Positions 34,771 to 45,982 of a stretch of DNA of 64,000 nt are shown piece by piece. The stretch lies in NCBI GenBank assembly GCA_947652115.1, contig OX393561.1, positions 2,414,919 to 2,478,918 on the forward strand, read 5' to 3'. Each line of letters starts with the position of its first letter. Positions within the stretch are counted from its first letter, which is position 1. Below the pieces are notes generated by a model. It was given only the letters and a program-made list of their open reading frames with translations, was not told the DNA's origin and made no database searches. Origin of the DNA: Blastomussa wellsi (Eukaryota; Cnidaria; Anthozoa; Scleractinia; Plerogyridae). The translations under genes were made by a program, and so were the position numbers.

Positions 34771-35611
34771 CCAGCCTGACCCCATGATGACGTTTGAGCT
34801 TAAACAGTTTAGACGAAAAAAATAGATGGAGTAAACAGACATTAGTTGGGGATGAAGCACTCCCCCTGTCCGATAGACTCACATGGTCAGCTCTCTTAGT
34901 ATTGAATGGGTCCCCGGACGAAAGCCTTGTGTTAACATGATCTACTACCGCATCAACTCTGGTCTCCTTCGGAAACTACATTAGCTCAGAATATAAGCGA
35001 AAAATCTCATCGACTCTCGTGGAAACTTGATAGGGGTTTAATACCCTGGTCAAACGCAGAGCTTTACATTAGTCAAGCCTTGTGTCTGTCACTCAGCAAA
35101 AGCTGTTGGTTTTGCTCAGTCTACAACGGGTGCGGGCGACTCGTGTGAAGTTCAACGTTTGACCCGCGCTCTAAGCATACTAAGTGTTATAAAACATCAT
35201 GCATTGATTGTGTCATTTGCTTTATCGTATATATTTAAAGATTCAATTAAACACTTGCTGAAACTACAAATTGCTTTTTTTGGTCAATTATTAAAAAATA
35301 GAAAAACTGGCCTGCGCGGTAAGTTGTGCTGCTCAATTTTTCATTCAACGGCGTTTTTCTCAAAATATAGCCTGCGTAGCTGGCGGGAATTGCGACGAAG
35401 TGTTGTTGTTTTTGCGGGCAGATCCGCACGTCGTTTTGAGCGGCAAAGTGGCGAGGAGTCGAGTCAGAAATTCACACTCGCGCGCGCGTGTCCGTTTCGT
35501 AAACGGTCGATGCCATTTTTGTCGACACTTGGCTATAATCGAATTTTTTTCCGACAAAACAGAAAGAAAAATTGTTTGTAAATGACCAGAATCGAACCCT
35601 GAACCTCTGAC

Positions 35612-36007
35612 ATGCCAATAGTTACACTTAACGTTATAACACTAATTGTTTTTATAAAAAACCGCAATCTCCGCAAGCGTAGTATGTACTTGGTTATAAA
35701 TTTGGCAGTTGCAGATATGCTGTCGGGAGTATCTAGTACAACTGATTCTTTCTATGATTTAGGAATATGGTGTAATTTATGGGAGGAACAAATATATCAA
35801 AACTCGGCGACTTTTGGTATCATTTTTACACTGATCCGTTTGTTTCCTCTTTCTTCTGTCGCAAATATCGCTACAATTTCTGTGGAACGGCTTCACGCGA
35901 CGTTTTGGCCTTTCAAACATCGCGTTCTTGGAAAATGGTTTTACGGGTTATTAATTTCCATTGTTTGGATTTCAGCTTTCTTGGTAGCATTCGCTTCATA
36001 TTATAGC

Positions 36008-36062
<55 letters not shown>

Positions 36063-36358
36063 GGCAGCTCTTTATTTCATTCTGTTCAATTTGTCTATTT
36101 ATTATTTGTGTTTCTTACGCGTGCATTGTTATTCGTTGTGGAGCGCAGCCTCAACACCATGGTGCAGCCAGTAGAGAAAGAAAACTAACCATGACATTGT
36201 TGATCGTCACTGTCGTATCTCTACTGTTGTACTTGCCATATATAATCTATTCTTTCATGATTATCAATGGAGTCAAAATTTCAATGTCTGTTTCAGTTAG
36301 TTTCCATTTAGTACTAATGTTTAGATCATCCCCGCTTCAGGTGATTGTTTGCTGTTAA
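35612..36358 (+). pseudogene. Chimeric, truncated GPCR fragment
   Basis: The frame encodes a receptor like its neighbours from within TM1 (IVTLNVITLI) to just before TM7, then ends in unrelated residues (VLMFRSSPLQVIVCC). The first 20 residues of the normal protein and all of TM7 with NPxxY are missing. The left junction, at about 35618, joins sequence homologous to 48388 of unit C. The right junction, at about 36312, joins the inter-unit block. Compared with the intact genes it lacks two codons (KV) before RCGAQPQHHG. A run of about 20 tyrosines, encoded by a perfect TAT/ATT repeat (36008-36062), sits in the second extracellular loop. A functional receptor is unlikely. Confidence 0.8.
36008..36062 (+). 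repeat. (TAT)n microsatellite coding poly-tyrosine
   Basis: Pure trinucleotide repeat of about 18 units within the receptor fragment. The corresponding sites have far fewer units in unit B (near 32433-32455) and are interrupted in units A and C. Confidence 0.95.
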
Positions 36359-36499
36359 ATTAGCGCTGAATGGCCCCGGGTTACCTTTTTTGAACTTTTT
36401 CAAATCTCTTAGTAATTACACAAAGAATTCATAGATGTACAAAAACAAATTAAAAATGAGAGATGATCTTCGCAGTGAATTTCCAATTCAAGCAATTGC

Positions 36500-36740
36500 A
36501 ATAAAGAAGCCTGAAATAATTCAGTGAGCCCATGACCTCCGCGATACCGCTGCGATACTCTACAAACTGAGCTATGAAGCCACACATTGTGAGCGAGTTC
36601 AATTTATTGAGTTCATGTTTCCCCGTGAGGAATGAAGTTATGTGAAATATATGAAATAATTCATATGTGAACTGCGGATGAAGATGAAAGTGGGAGATGA
36701 TCTTGAAGCCCTGAATTTTTTTCAGGCTTCTTTATTCCAC
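36500..36740 (-). mobile_element. tRNA-like, SINE-type repeat flanked by inverted repeats, copy 2
   Basis: Duplicate of 24365-24599. The tRNA-like head is about 36523-36587 on the minus strand. Confidence 0.5.
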
Positions 36741-37011
36741 GTGCTTAAATTGTAAATTTACTCGTTTAGTTTTTTTTAAAATTACAAGGTTGAAAATTAC
36801 TTTTTATTGATGTTTAGTCTTTGGTCCACCAAGTTAGAGATACTGAGAGCAACACTCAGAAAAGTTGATAAAAGTACTAGAAACTTTCCCTTTCATGGCT
36901 GATAATTTCACGGTTAACATTTTTTTTTACGTCTAACGGTCAAAATTGCTCAAGTTTTACGCCTAACATATATTTAAGCAATAGAGGACTTCTGCCGTGT
37001 TTACATAGCCT

Positions 37012-37125
37012 TGTCTAAACACGAGCGGGTTTGGGAGAATTCAAGACAGTTATGCAAACCTGAGACGCAGTCGAGGGTTTGTATAAATTTCGAGAATTCT
37101 CCCAAACCCCCGAGCGTTTAGATGA
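37012..37125. repeat. Foldback element, copy 2
   Basis: Same inverted arms as 24858-24970. Confidence 0.6.
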
Positions 37126-40100
37126 GGCTACGGAAACAAGCAAAAAGTCCTCTATTGCTTTTATAAAGCATTTTTTAAAAATAAGCACTAAACTAAAACG
37201 CCACAACCGTGTTTACATACTCTCATCTAAACACACCTATCAACCAATGAGAGCGCGCGTAGTACATTTCTTAATTTGAACATTTGCCTTCTATCGGATG
37301 TGTCAGTTATAAGGATTTTAATAGCGAGCGAACATTTATACGGAAAAAAACTTTGAAGGCCCCCTGCCATTCACAAACATCATTGTGGGCCAAGTTTACT
37401 AAAGCATCTAGATGCAAATAATTCAAAGGACGTTACCAAAGCCGTTGTTATTATCTTTTAATTTATTATTATTATTATTATCATTATCTTTTTTTTTAAT
37501 GTTTCATTTCTGGACTAAATTACAATGAGTTTTGTTAGAAACGTGTGGTCATATTGTCTTGATCTCAGACAGGTGGAAAATGGACATGAGATAACATAAT
37601 AATTACTTAGCAGCACTACGTTTTAAATTGAAATACCGCTTTCATTAAATTCGTTTATCTTACCAGTATTTTTTTTCCGTCTGCATAGCACCATTTATTA
37701 TAGCTGTTCTCCTTTGCTATAATAAGAGAGGCTACTGAGCAGGAATTAAGTTTCTCGTTTATAAGGAAGGTTGAAGACTTTCTGAACTTTTTGTCTGGTC
37801 GTTTTCACTTCGGGTCTGTATTCTCTGTTTTCCCGCTTAGTCCGCTATTGTAATATCTCCTGATGGAAGTAGCCATAACTTCCTTCGAAAAGAATACGTA
37901 AAATAGCAGCGATGACAACCGGAAGTTGCTGATGTTGAAGCGCCAATTTGTATTATTAAGTTATGTAAAAGTTTTGAAATAAACCTCCCAGTGGGGCTTT
38001 TAATTTCAGGAACAATAAATTAAGAATACTATATATCCTATACCAAAATCATCAATGGAGGCTAATTAAAAAACTAAAAAACCTAATTGCGAAAATTTAT
38101 TAATAAAAACTGCCGATAAATAATTTATAGTTTATTTCTGTCTAGACGTTTGGTAAGGTGACCGATTTCGGTTACCATAAACTCTAAAATTTTAAGTTTG
38201 AAACTGAATTTGTTGTTATCGCGGCCTTAGACTATCGAAAAGTGATCTTTTGAAAAACATTCTGTACGAAAACGAGAAGCCAACGGGACCAAAATGAAAG
38301 CAAATATTGTAAAAGCTTGAAAGCAACGGTATTAATGAAGAAGATAATAGACATGGCAAGCTGAGCACCAACTGCTAAAAAGGAAATAGGGAAATGTGGC
38401 CAAGCTATATGGGGTCCCCTTCTCTTTTATTACAAATTCAAATTCCCTTAAGACTGGAACAACAAATAGGCAAAGTTTGACTCGAAAATCTACTGTCCGT
38501 TCTATTTCATGCTATGACCTTAATAAATTTATTGGTCATAAAAAGTTCGCAAGCCCACGGAAAATTGCAATTTTGTAAATTTTGTAAAACCCGCAAGCAG
38601 GCCCTGGCTGGTAAAATTAACATTAGAAAGAAGTGAAAAAAAAATAGTAAACTTCGCGCTCACTTAACGAAAAATCGTTGGAAGAAAATCGCAAATTTTG
38701 TAATTAAAGTTTGTAAAATCCGCAAGCCGGCACAAGCTGGTGAAATGAGCATTACAACGAAATGCCAAAAAATGGGAAATTTTGCAAAGACTTAACGAAA
38801 AATAGAAACATTTGTAACTGAAACTAAAAATTTGTAGCTGCGTTCAATCCTGGAGATAAGTGAAGGTATAACCAAGTTGAAAATTTAGCTGTTTTAAGAA
38901 TGTTAGAAACGTGAAGTTTGTTTCTTGACAGGTGAAAATGGAGATGAGACAATGAAACAATAAATAAATAAATAAATATTTAATACCGGAGCTTTTCGCC
39001 AATATTGTTCACCTTAAATTCTTCTATTGTGGTCGTTTTCCTTTCTAACTGCGACTTCTTACCAAGAACTGAGCTTCCTATTGGCAAGGTGGGTTGGGGG
39101 CTTTTAAAACGTTATTTTTTTCTGATACGTTTTATTGTATGTAGTATTATCTCTGTTGAAAAGAATGTTTTCCGGTTATCCAAACCTTTTCGTTATTGTG
39201 TGATGCTACGGTAATAGTTCTTTGAAAGCATCATGTTTTAATGCCGAGTAAGTAAATCTTTCAATACCGAGCAAGTCACTTCTGCGAAGAAGTTGGCATT
39301 ACGACTTAAAATACTCTAGTACTTAGGAGAAGTAGGCTGTGAACAGGCTCTCTGGCGAGGATGGGGCGAAGAGAAAGCGGGAAGAAAGATGGCGGAACAG
39401 TGAAGGCTAAAGGAGGAGGCAATTTGGGGAGTTTCAATGAGGAAGTACAAGCGACGAACGTTGGCGAAGTTCATTCTTAAATTGACAAAAAGGCGAGAAT
39501 TAGGCGTAGAGTAAATTCTAATAAACTGTTTTGTTTTAATACGAAAGAACAATTATTTAACACTGCAGTAGTTTTTGTTCTTTTAACTTATATTAACTAG
39601 CTTCTATTTCGTATTTTTAAAATGGACTTAACAAGTCAATTTCTTTTTCTTTGTTTATTGGCCAAGAACTTTTGAGTTTTTTATGTTTTCGGAATAATAA
39701 TATTTAACACAACAGTATTTTTCCTGCCTGCTAGCGTCTTTTTTGTTCATTGGCTATCAAGTCGTTTTTCTATATATTTTTTATTTCTACCCCTCTCATA
39801 AGGTTGGTTGAGGACATTTTTAAATTTATTCATTTTTGGAATTTTAATAGAATATTTTGGCCACAGGTACATCCTCATCCGTTGAAAACAAAATAATGTC
39901 GAATGCAGGAAGTTCACCTTTTCAAAACATTAACTAAAGTGACTTCTACGAATTTAGCTGAATACATTTAAAATATTATAGTTATCTGTGATAGGCATCT
40001 GGGGACAAAAATAGTGTCTTCGAAGGGACAGAATTTGGGTTGGTCGTATGCTACCTCAAAACAATGTAATCTTCTTTTAAAATTCAAATTGACATTGCAC

Positions 40101-41120
40101 GAAATGGCAGAAGAAAGAAAATAATTTGAGTCTCTTTTGGTCCTTGGGCAAGACATATATATTATATACATATATAGTCCTCTGAAACTGAAATTTTCCT
40201 TTCTCGATATACCATTTTTAAGATGTATAGGTCTTCACTGGCGTGAATTAATCAGTATCGCAGAGGACGTCAAAGAAATGCTCAAAGAATTATAACGTTC
40301 GTTCAGAGCTATATATAGTACTTCTCATTAAATATTTTGTTTAGCGACGACCTCGTTGAAGTTCCCATCGTGGTTTTCAAGCTGTCCAAAACGAGGGAAT
40401 ATTGAATGTAGCACGATTAACTGTGCCAATGAATTTCAGCTCGATATATTGAATTCTTTTTGTCTGACGCGGGTTTAAAAACTCAAAATTTTACAAAGAA
40501 TGTATGAGCCCATCAGCGCGTTTGCCACCCAGAAATTTTGGAGTTTTGAAAGACAATTTCTCCTTGAATATTACACGCAAAGAGCTAAAAATTTCCCCAT
40601 ATACTAAATTTCACTAGCTCATTAACTGTTTGGAGTCCATTTAAATCTAACATGTTGCCTTCTGTACGCCAAGCCGTATGCTAATGAGAAAAAAGTAAAC
40701 AATGACGTCAGCATGAATCCCCCTATACGTCACGATAATAAATACAAAATGGTGAGGTCTTAGTAAGAAAGCGATTTCGGTTAGGCGATTTTCAAGATTG
40801 CGTTATTTGACCACGACTACAAAAATCCTTTAACTTTTTGTGTTAATTCAGGGCAATTGATATTAAAACCACCAGGATTACAAAATGACAATATCGTACA
40901 AATGACAATAGATGACAATATCGTACAAATATGCTAATTCATTGACTAAACAAGCAGCTTAAGATAGCTCGACCCGATTTTTGAGATTCGATAGCTGGTT
41001 GGTTGGTTGATTGGCTGGCTGGTTAACTGGTTGTTTGATTGGTTGGCTGGATGTTGGTTGGTTGGTTGTTTGTTTGGCTGGTTGATTAGATGGTTGGATG
41101 GCTGGCTTGTTATTTGCTTG

Positions 41121-42110
41121 CTACATACATACATAAACTTTATTTGAGTGTCAGGGTATTTAGCTAAGAGCTAATTGTGGACACTATAAATTAATATAAT
41201 GGATATAATATAAGATTAAATAAAGTATATATAAAAATATTAAAAAAATATTCTTAAGATATCATTAATGTATAAAATTGCTGCAGACAAACAATAGAAT
41301 TAAATAAAGTATATATAGAGATATTAAAAATATATTCTTAAAATATAGTTCATGTATAGAATTACTACAGACAAACAGTAGGACAAGCAGGGAAAGAACA
41401 AAGACAAAAACAGGTGGACAGACAAGACAGACAATTAGATAGCCAGACAAACAACCAGACTGTATAGAACAAATATATAAGTACAGTAGCAGTAAAATAT
41501 AGATGCAAATTTCAGAATGTTAAGAGTCTCGCAGACTAAATTAGTAAAATTGAGGATACAGGGGAGCACACCCCCAATTTACCAGGCAGTCACACAGCAA
41601 AAGCCACTGCACATACCCACCACTCTAAGATGAGCATGCGCAGCAGCCACACGTGCCGTCCAGCAAGCCAAGCACATTGAGAGCACGCACCCCTATCCTG
41701 AATGCCTGAAGACTGGTCTTACTGCGTAGTTCCTGGCTTATCTTGCCCCATATGTGTGGGCCAAAATATCTAATACTGTGCTTGCCATACTTAACAGTAT
41801 TATATCTTGGAACAGGAAAGTCACTTCGTAAGTTATAATGCTTATCTTGCTGAAAAAACATATTACATACATGCTCTGGAGCTAATGAATTTTTAACCTT
41901 ATACATTAAAATTAGTATATCTTGTAACCGTCTGTTCTCAAGACTAGAGAGTCTTCTCTTCTCTAAGAGTTCCTCATACGTAGCATTCCTATCATTATAT
42001 ACAGCACGTAGTGCACGTTCTTGTACTCTTTCTAATTTTCTTGCATCCGATGCTTTGCAAAAATGCCATACTGTGTGACAATATGTTAAGTTGGGTAAAA
42101 TTGCTGATTT
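41121..42110 (-). mobile_element. 5'-truncated non-LTR retrotransposon (LINE)
   Basis: About 990 bp present only in unit C, on the minus strand. It encodes the C-terminal end of a reverse-transcriptase polyprotein, followed by about 500 bp of 3' untranslated sequence. That ends in AATAAA (complement at 41140-41145) and a short TATG-type tail (catacatacat on the plus strand). An approximately 84-bp direct duplication lies in the 3' region (41211-41294 and 41295-41378). Truncation at the 5' end is typical of LINE insertion. No target duplication could be defined because the site is itself repetitive. Confidence 0.8.
41625..42107 (-). pseudogene. LINE reverse transcriptase, C-terminal fragment
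   Basis: Open from the truncation point to a stop at 41625. Recognisable segments, in order: LPNLTYCHTVWHFC, KLERVQERALRAVYND, LLEKRRLSSLENRRLQDIL, MYKVKNSLAPEHV, YNLRS and YGKHSIRYFGPHIW. These match the region after the polymerase core in many animal LINE proteins. The catalytic core and endonuclease are absent, so it cannot move by itself. An ATG inside (41906) is not a real start. Confidence 0.8.
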
Positions 42111-43240
42111 ATTGTTGGTTGGCTGGGTGAGTTGACTGGTTTGCTGGTTGATTGGTTGGTTGGCTGTTTGGTTGGCTGGCTGTTTGGTTGGTTGTTTGGA
42201 TGGCTGATTACTTGGTTGGATGGCTGGTTGGTTGGTTGGTTATTTAGCTGATTCGCTGGCGGTTGGTTGGTTTGCTGATTGGCCAGTTGGTTGATTGGTT
42301 GCTTGTTATTTGCTTGTTTGATTAGTTGGTTGGTTGGATGGCCGGTTCGTTGGTTGGGTGGCAGTTTTGTTAGTTGGTTTATTGGTTGGTTGATGGGCAA
42401 GGTAAAGGACGCACTAGTCTGCTGTGTCAGACGACATCCCGCCCTGATCCCCTGAGTGGCAGAAAGACGTCTGACACGTCTGACATCAAACTAAGGATGG
42501 ACCATTTTATTTTTGAAAGGACATTAAATGCAAGTAATTTTAGGATAGCAGAAGACTAATTCTTTTCTTTTCCTGTATTCCTGTTGATTGGTTGGTTGGT
42601 TGATTGTGGATTGGTTAATTAGTTGGCTGGTTGATATGTTGGTTGATTGGTTGGCGAGTATTGACCGAAATTTTCTAATGCAATTTCTAGAAGTAAAGTT
42701 GCTGTTCTTTCCATAAAACGAAAAACAATATAAAATCCTCCAAGTGCTGTTCTTTATAAGGACTTCCAAGTACTGTTCTCAAACCGACAAGAAACTTGTT
42801 CTCCGGGCGTTTTCGTTATAACCATTTTTCGACTTTCAATAATACAAGAACTCAGCTAACGATTACGTTTTCTGCTGCCGTCAATCATAATTAACACAAC
42901 ACTCAATGAACTTCAAAGAACAGAAAAAGATTAAATAGATCGAAATTATACCAGCCGCAACCGATCACGTGACCTTTTGGCCCGGCTGAAGTAAATGTTG
43001 GAGGAATGATGGTAGCAGAAACTTAAAGCGTTCATTGAGTACCAAGGGGATGAGTTGATCACATATTGAAAAGTGAAGTAAATGATTATTACAACAATTC
43101 TTAATTTTATTTTCAAATGTTCTGTTTTAGAAAGTTCAAGTGAAGATTATACGAACATCAAATAACATTCTACGGAAAAGAGGTGGTCTTTGCCAGGTCA
43201 GCAAGTGGAAATCACTATAAAAATTTAAACAGTATAAACA

Positions 43241-43422
43241 GGCTGAGTGTGGCCACCCAACAAACTTTTTTGACAAGTTAGCCAATGAGAGAGCGCGAAT
43301 TTGTTTGAGTTGTCCCACCTCAGGTTTCGTGACAAATGCTTTGAACATTGCGAGAGGCGGGACAGCTCAAACAAATTCCCGTTCTCTGATTGGGTGGCCA
43401 CACTTAGGCGCGTCGCGCTGTA
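43241..43422. mobile_element. Short TIR (MITE-like) element, unit C, left end lost
   Basis: Right end gcgcgtcgcgctg is intact; the left end begins at gctgagtgtggccaccc, about 10 bp short, with flanking sequence also deleted relative to units A and B. Confidence 0.7.
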
Positions 43423-43510
43423 TTATTATGATCTTCGTCCTTTTCGAAATCAATATGTTATTCAATTCGATTTACTCTGTTCTTTGTGCGCGACAAAATA
43501 TATTTAAACA

Positions 43511-43677
43511 TTATTAAAAACTAGCTATGGTATATTGCATTTCCCGAGTTTTGATTAGGTGAGAGGCAATGGTATATGAGTTCATATACCATTGACCAAC
43601 CAAAAAGGTACTTGTACACGTAAAAGAATACATTTTTGCAATGTTTGCACAATATTTTTGGGTCGTTTTTAATAAAA

Positions 43678-43712
<35 letters not shown>

Positions 43713-43793
43713 GTTATAGCCAACTCGGCGCTACGCGCCTCGTTGCCTATCTACCATCTCATATCCAACGCACGCTCGTGGAATAATTGTTAA
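43511..43793. mobile_element. 283-bp foldback element, copy 1
   Basis: Absent from the same site in units A and B, so a real insertion. Begins TTATTAAAAACTAGC and ends AATAATTGTTAA. The right half folds into a hairpin around ggatatgagatggttatagc and its complement. A relative is at 51323-51594. No protein coding. Confidence 0.75.
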
Positions 43794-44002
43794 ATAGAGC
43801 TTCTCTGTCGAGGAATTTGTTGATCTTAAAACAAATATTATGTTTTAAGACCGTCAAATGTCCAAGGGGAAACTATTAAATCGATAGTTGGAAGACAAAA
43901 ACACTCTATTGTCTTTATTGTTCACCAGTAAATTTTTTTTCCTCGCGCGAACTCAAAAACCAGTATCTCGAATTATTTACTACCGTTAACCCACTAAATT
44001 TA

Positions 44003-44186
44003 AATATAATTAGGTTTTATCAACTGGGTTGATAATGTGAATTGGTAACCGTAAAGAGATTCAAGGGCTGACGGTTCAAGCGTTAGCCCTTCGTCGGAGC
44101 TCCGACGAAGGGAAACGTCAGCTCTTGAATCCCTTTACGGTGGCCAATTCACATTATCAACCCAGTTGATAAAACCTAATTATATT
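44003..44186. repeat. Foldback hairpin, unit C (empty retrotransposon site)
   Basis: Third copy of the hairpin, with small changes (ggtaaccgtaaag on the left arm against ctttacggtggcc on the right). Confidence 0.82.
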
Positions 44187-44720
44187 GTTATACTTCCCAC
44201 GGACGCAGCACCGCAGTTTCTTTAGAAACTTACCCCCTCTATCCACTAAATTTAAAATTTGTTTGCCTGTAGGGCGGCTTGTTTCCAAAGAAATACCACG
44301 GACGAGTACTATCCATCTAGGTATTTTCCTCGAACGGGCCGTTTGGGTTGTTATTGTCTCTCCTCTGATGAACACTATCGAGTCACGTGATCAATCAGAA
44401 TCACAAGAAAATCAGAGTTGGAGAAAATTTAGCGGTGAACAATAATTTAAAATATGTTTTACTTCTAACCGCTGACTAATGCATTATATGTTTTCAATTC
44501 AGAGTTTAAAGATAAGTATTGTATTAATTTTCTGGGTTTAAAAATCGATCAGTTCGTACGTCTACACACACTAAGCCACTGAGATTTGTAAACCTGTTAA
44601 CTGCATTCTTTCTTGTACATGAAACCAGCAAAAAACCTCGAACCGAAATTATTCATTTATCTCAACAGACAGAAGAGCAATTACTTACAAACTCAAACGA
44701 AAGTAGCCTGAGCTTCTGAG

Positions 44721-45587
44721 ATGTTTTCGTTACCGGAGTGTATTCCCTGGCTTGTAGTAGCATTGGCTGAATCTGTTGCTATAGTTACACTTAACGTTAT
44801 AACACTAATTGTTTTTATAAAAAACCGCAATCTCCGCAAGCGTAGTATGTACTTGGTTATAAATTTGGCAGTTGCAGATATGCTGTCGGGAGTATCTAGT
44901 ACAACTGATTTTTTCTATAGTTCAGGAATATGGTGTAATTTATGGGAGAAACAAGTATATCAAAACTCGGCGACTTTTGGTATCCTTTTTACACTGATCG
45001 TTTTGTTTCCTCTTTCCTCTGTCGCAAATATCGCTACAATTTCTGTGGAACGGCTTCACGCGACGTTTTGGCCTTTCAAACATCGCGTCCTTGGAAAATG
45101 GTTTTACGGGTTATTAGTTTCCATTGTTTGGATATCAGCTTTCTTGATAGCATTCGCTTTATATTATAGCTATGATGATTATTATCATGGGCAGATCTTC
45201 ATTTCATTCTGTTCAATTTGTCTATTTATTATTTGTGTTTCTTACGCGTGCATTGTTATTAAAGTCCGTTGTGGAGCGCAGCCTCAACACCATGGTGCAG
45301 ACAGTAGAGAAAGAAAACTGACCACGACATTGTTGATCGTCACTGTCGTATCTCTACTGTTGTACCTGCCATATATAATCTATTCTTTAATGATTATCAA
45401 TGGAGTCAAAATTTCAATGTCTGTTTCAGTTAGTTTCCATTTAGTAAGAGCAATATCAATTTTATTTTTCGCAAACTCTCTTGTAAACCCTATATTATAC
45501 GTTTCCCGCATGCCAGAATACAGATCAGCTGTACTTGCATTATTTCGCAGACGACGTCAGCAAGGTTTTCTTCCTCGTGACATTTAA
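44721..45587 (+). CDS. Rhodopsin-family (class A) GPCR, unit C
   Basis: Intact 288-residue paralogue of the receptors at 17428 and 31977, with the same seven-segment layout and motifs (NLAVAD, SVERLHATFWP, LLYLPY, NSLVNPILY). Distinguishing residues lie mainly in predicted outer segments: the TM2-TM3 loop reads SSTTDFFYSSG, the following helix start has WEKQVYQN, and the loop after TM4 has YDDYYHGQ with no tyrosine run. The third inner loop is DSRERKLTTT. Ligand unknown. Confidence 0.93.
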   Translation: MFSLPECIPWLVVALAESVAIVTLNVITLIVFIKNRNLRKRSMYLVINLAVADMLSGVSSTTDFFYSSGIWCNLWEKQVYQNSATFGILFTLIVLFPLSSVANIATISVERLHATFWPFKHRVLGKWFYGLLVSIVWISAFLIAFALYYSYDDYYHGQIFISFCSICLFIICVSYACIVIKVRCGAQPQHHGADSRERKLTTTLLIVTVVSLLLYLPYIIYSLMIINGVKISMSVSVSFHLVRAISILFFANSLVNPILYVSRMPEYRSAVLALFRRRRQQGFLPRDI

Positions 45588-45976
45588 GACAATAACCTGA
45601 AGCAATGCAAGCATGACAACTGAAATTTAAATCAACACGACCTGGACGAAAGAAAAATTTATCTTGTAAAAGGGCTTAAATTTAAAAAGAATTAAACAGG
45701 ACGCGTCACTCTAAACGCCAAAGTAGATAGCACGGGCAAGCGTGTTTATTGTTTACACGTTGAATATCAGAGCAGGTCGCTTAATTTCACGCTATATTCA
45801 TTAAATTTAATTAACGATTTGTTTTGTATAATTACTGTTTCATATTAACCTTTACTGCGAATACAATGTTGCGGAAAAATCTTTGATGTATAGTCATTAA
45901 AACAAGTATAGGATGCTTAAAGGCATACTCTTCATAATAATTCATTTTGCATTATGTAAATCGTTATGAATGATAT

Positions 45977-45982
45977 AATAAA
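45977..45982 (+). terminator. Polyadenylation signal AATAAA downstream of unit C GPCR
   Basis: Conserved position about 390 bp after the stop codon. Confidence 0.5.

Larger units (their letters stand above)
28265..35618. repeat. Segmental duplication unit B
   Basis: Direct repeat of unit A without the retrotransposon. It carries a shorter TTGG tract (29449-29990), the TIR element (30703-30899), an intact foldback (31254-31437) and a GPCR. Beyond about 34380 it is shared with unit C but not A, and ends at 35618 in the chimeric receptor junction. Spacers 30000-30700 and 32853-34380 are non-coding. Confidence 0.87.
36313..39860. repeat. Inter-unit block, copy 2
   Basis: Direct homologue of 24176-28264, with the tRNA-like repeat (about 36500-36740), the foldback (37012-37125) and a single 39-bp unit near 37901. 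No gene supported. Confidence 0.8.
40985..42660. repeat. TTGG-rich simple repeat tract (unit C copy), split by a LINE
   Basis: TTGG repeats at 40985-41120 and 42111-42395, with a further run near 42580-42655. The gap is the LINE insertion. Confidence 0.88.
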
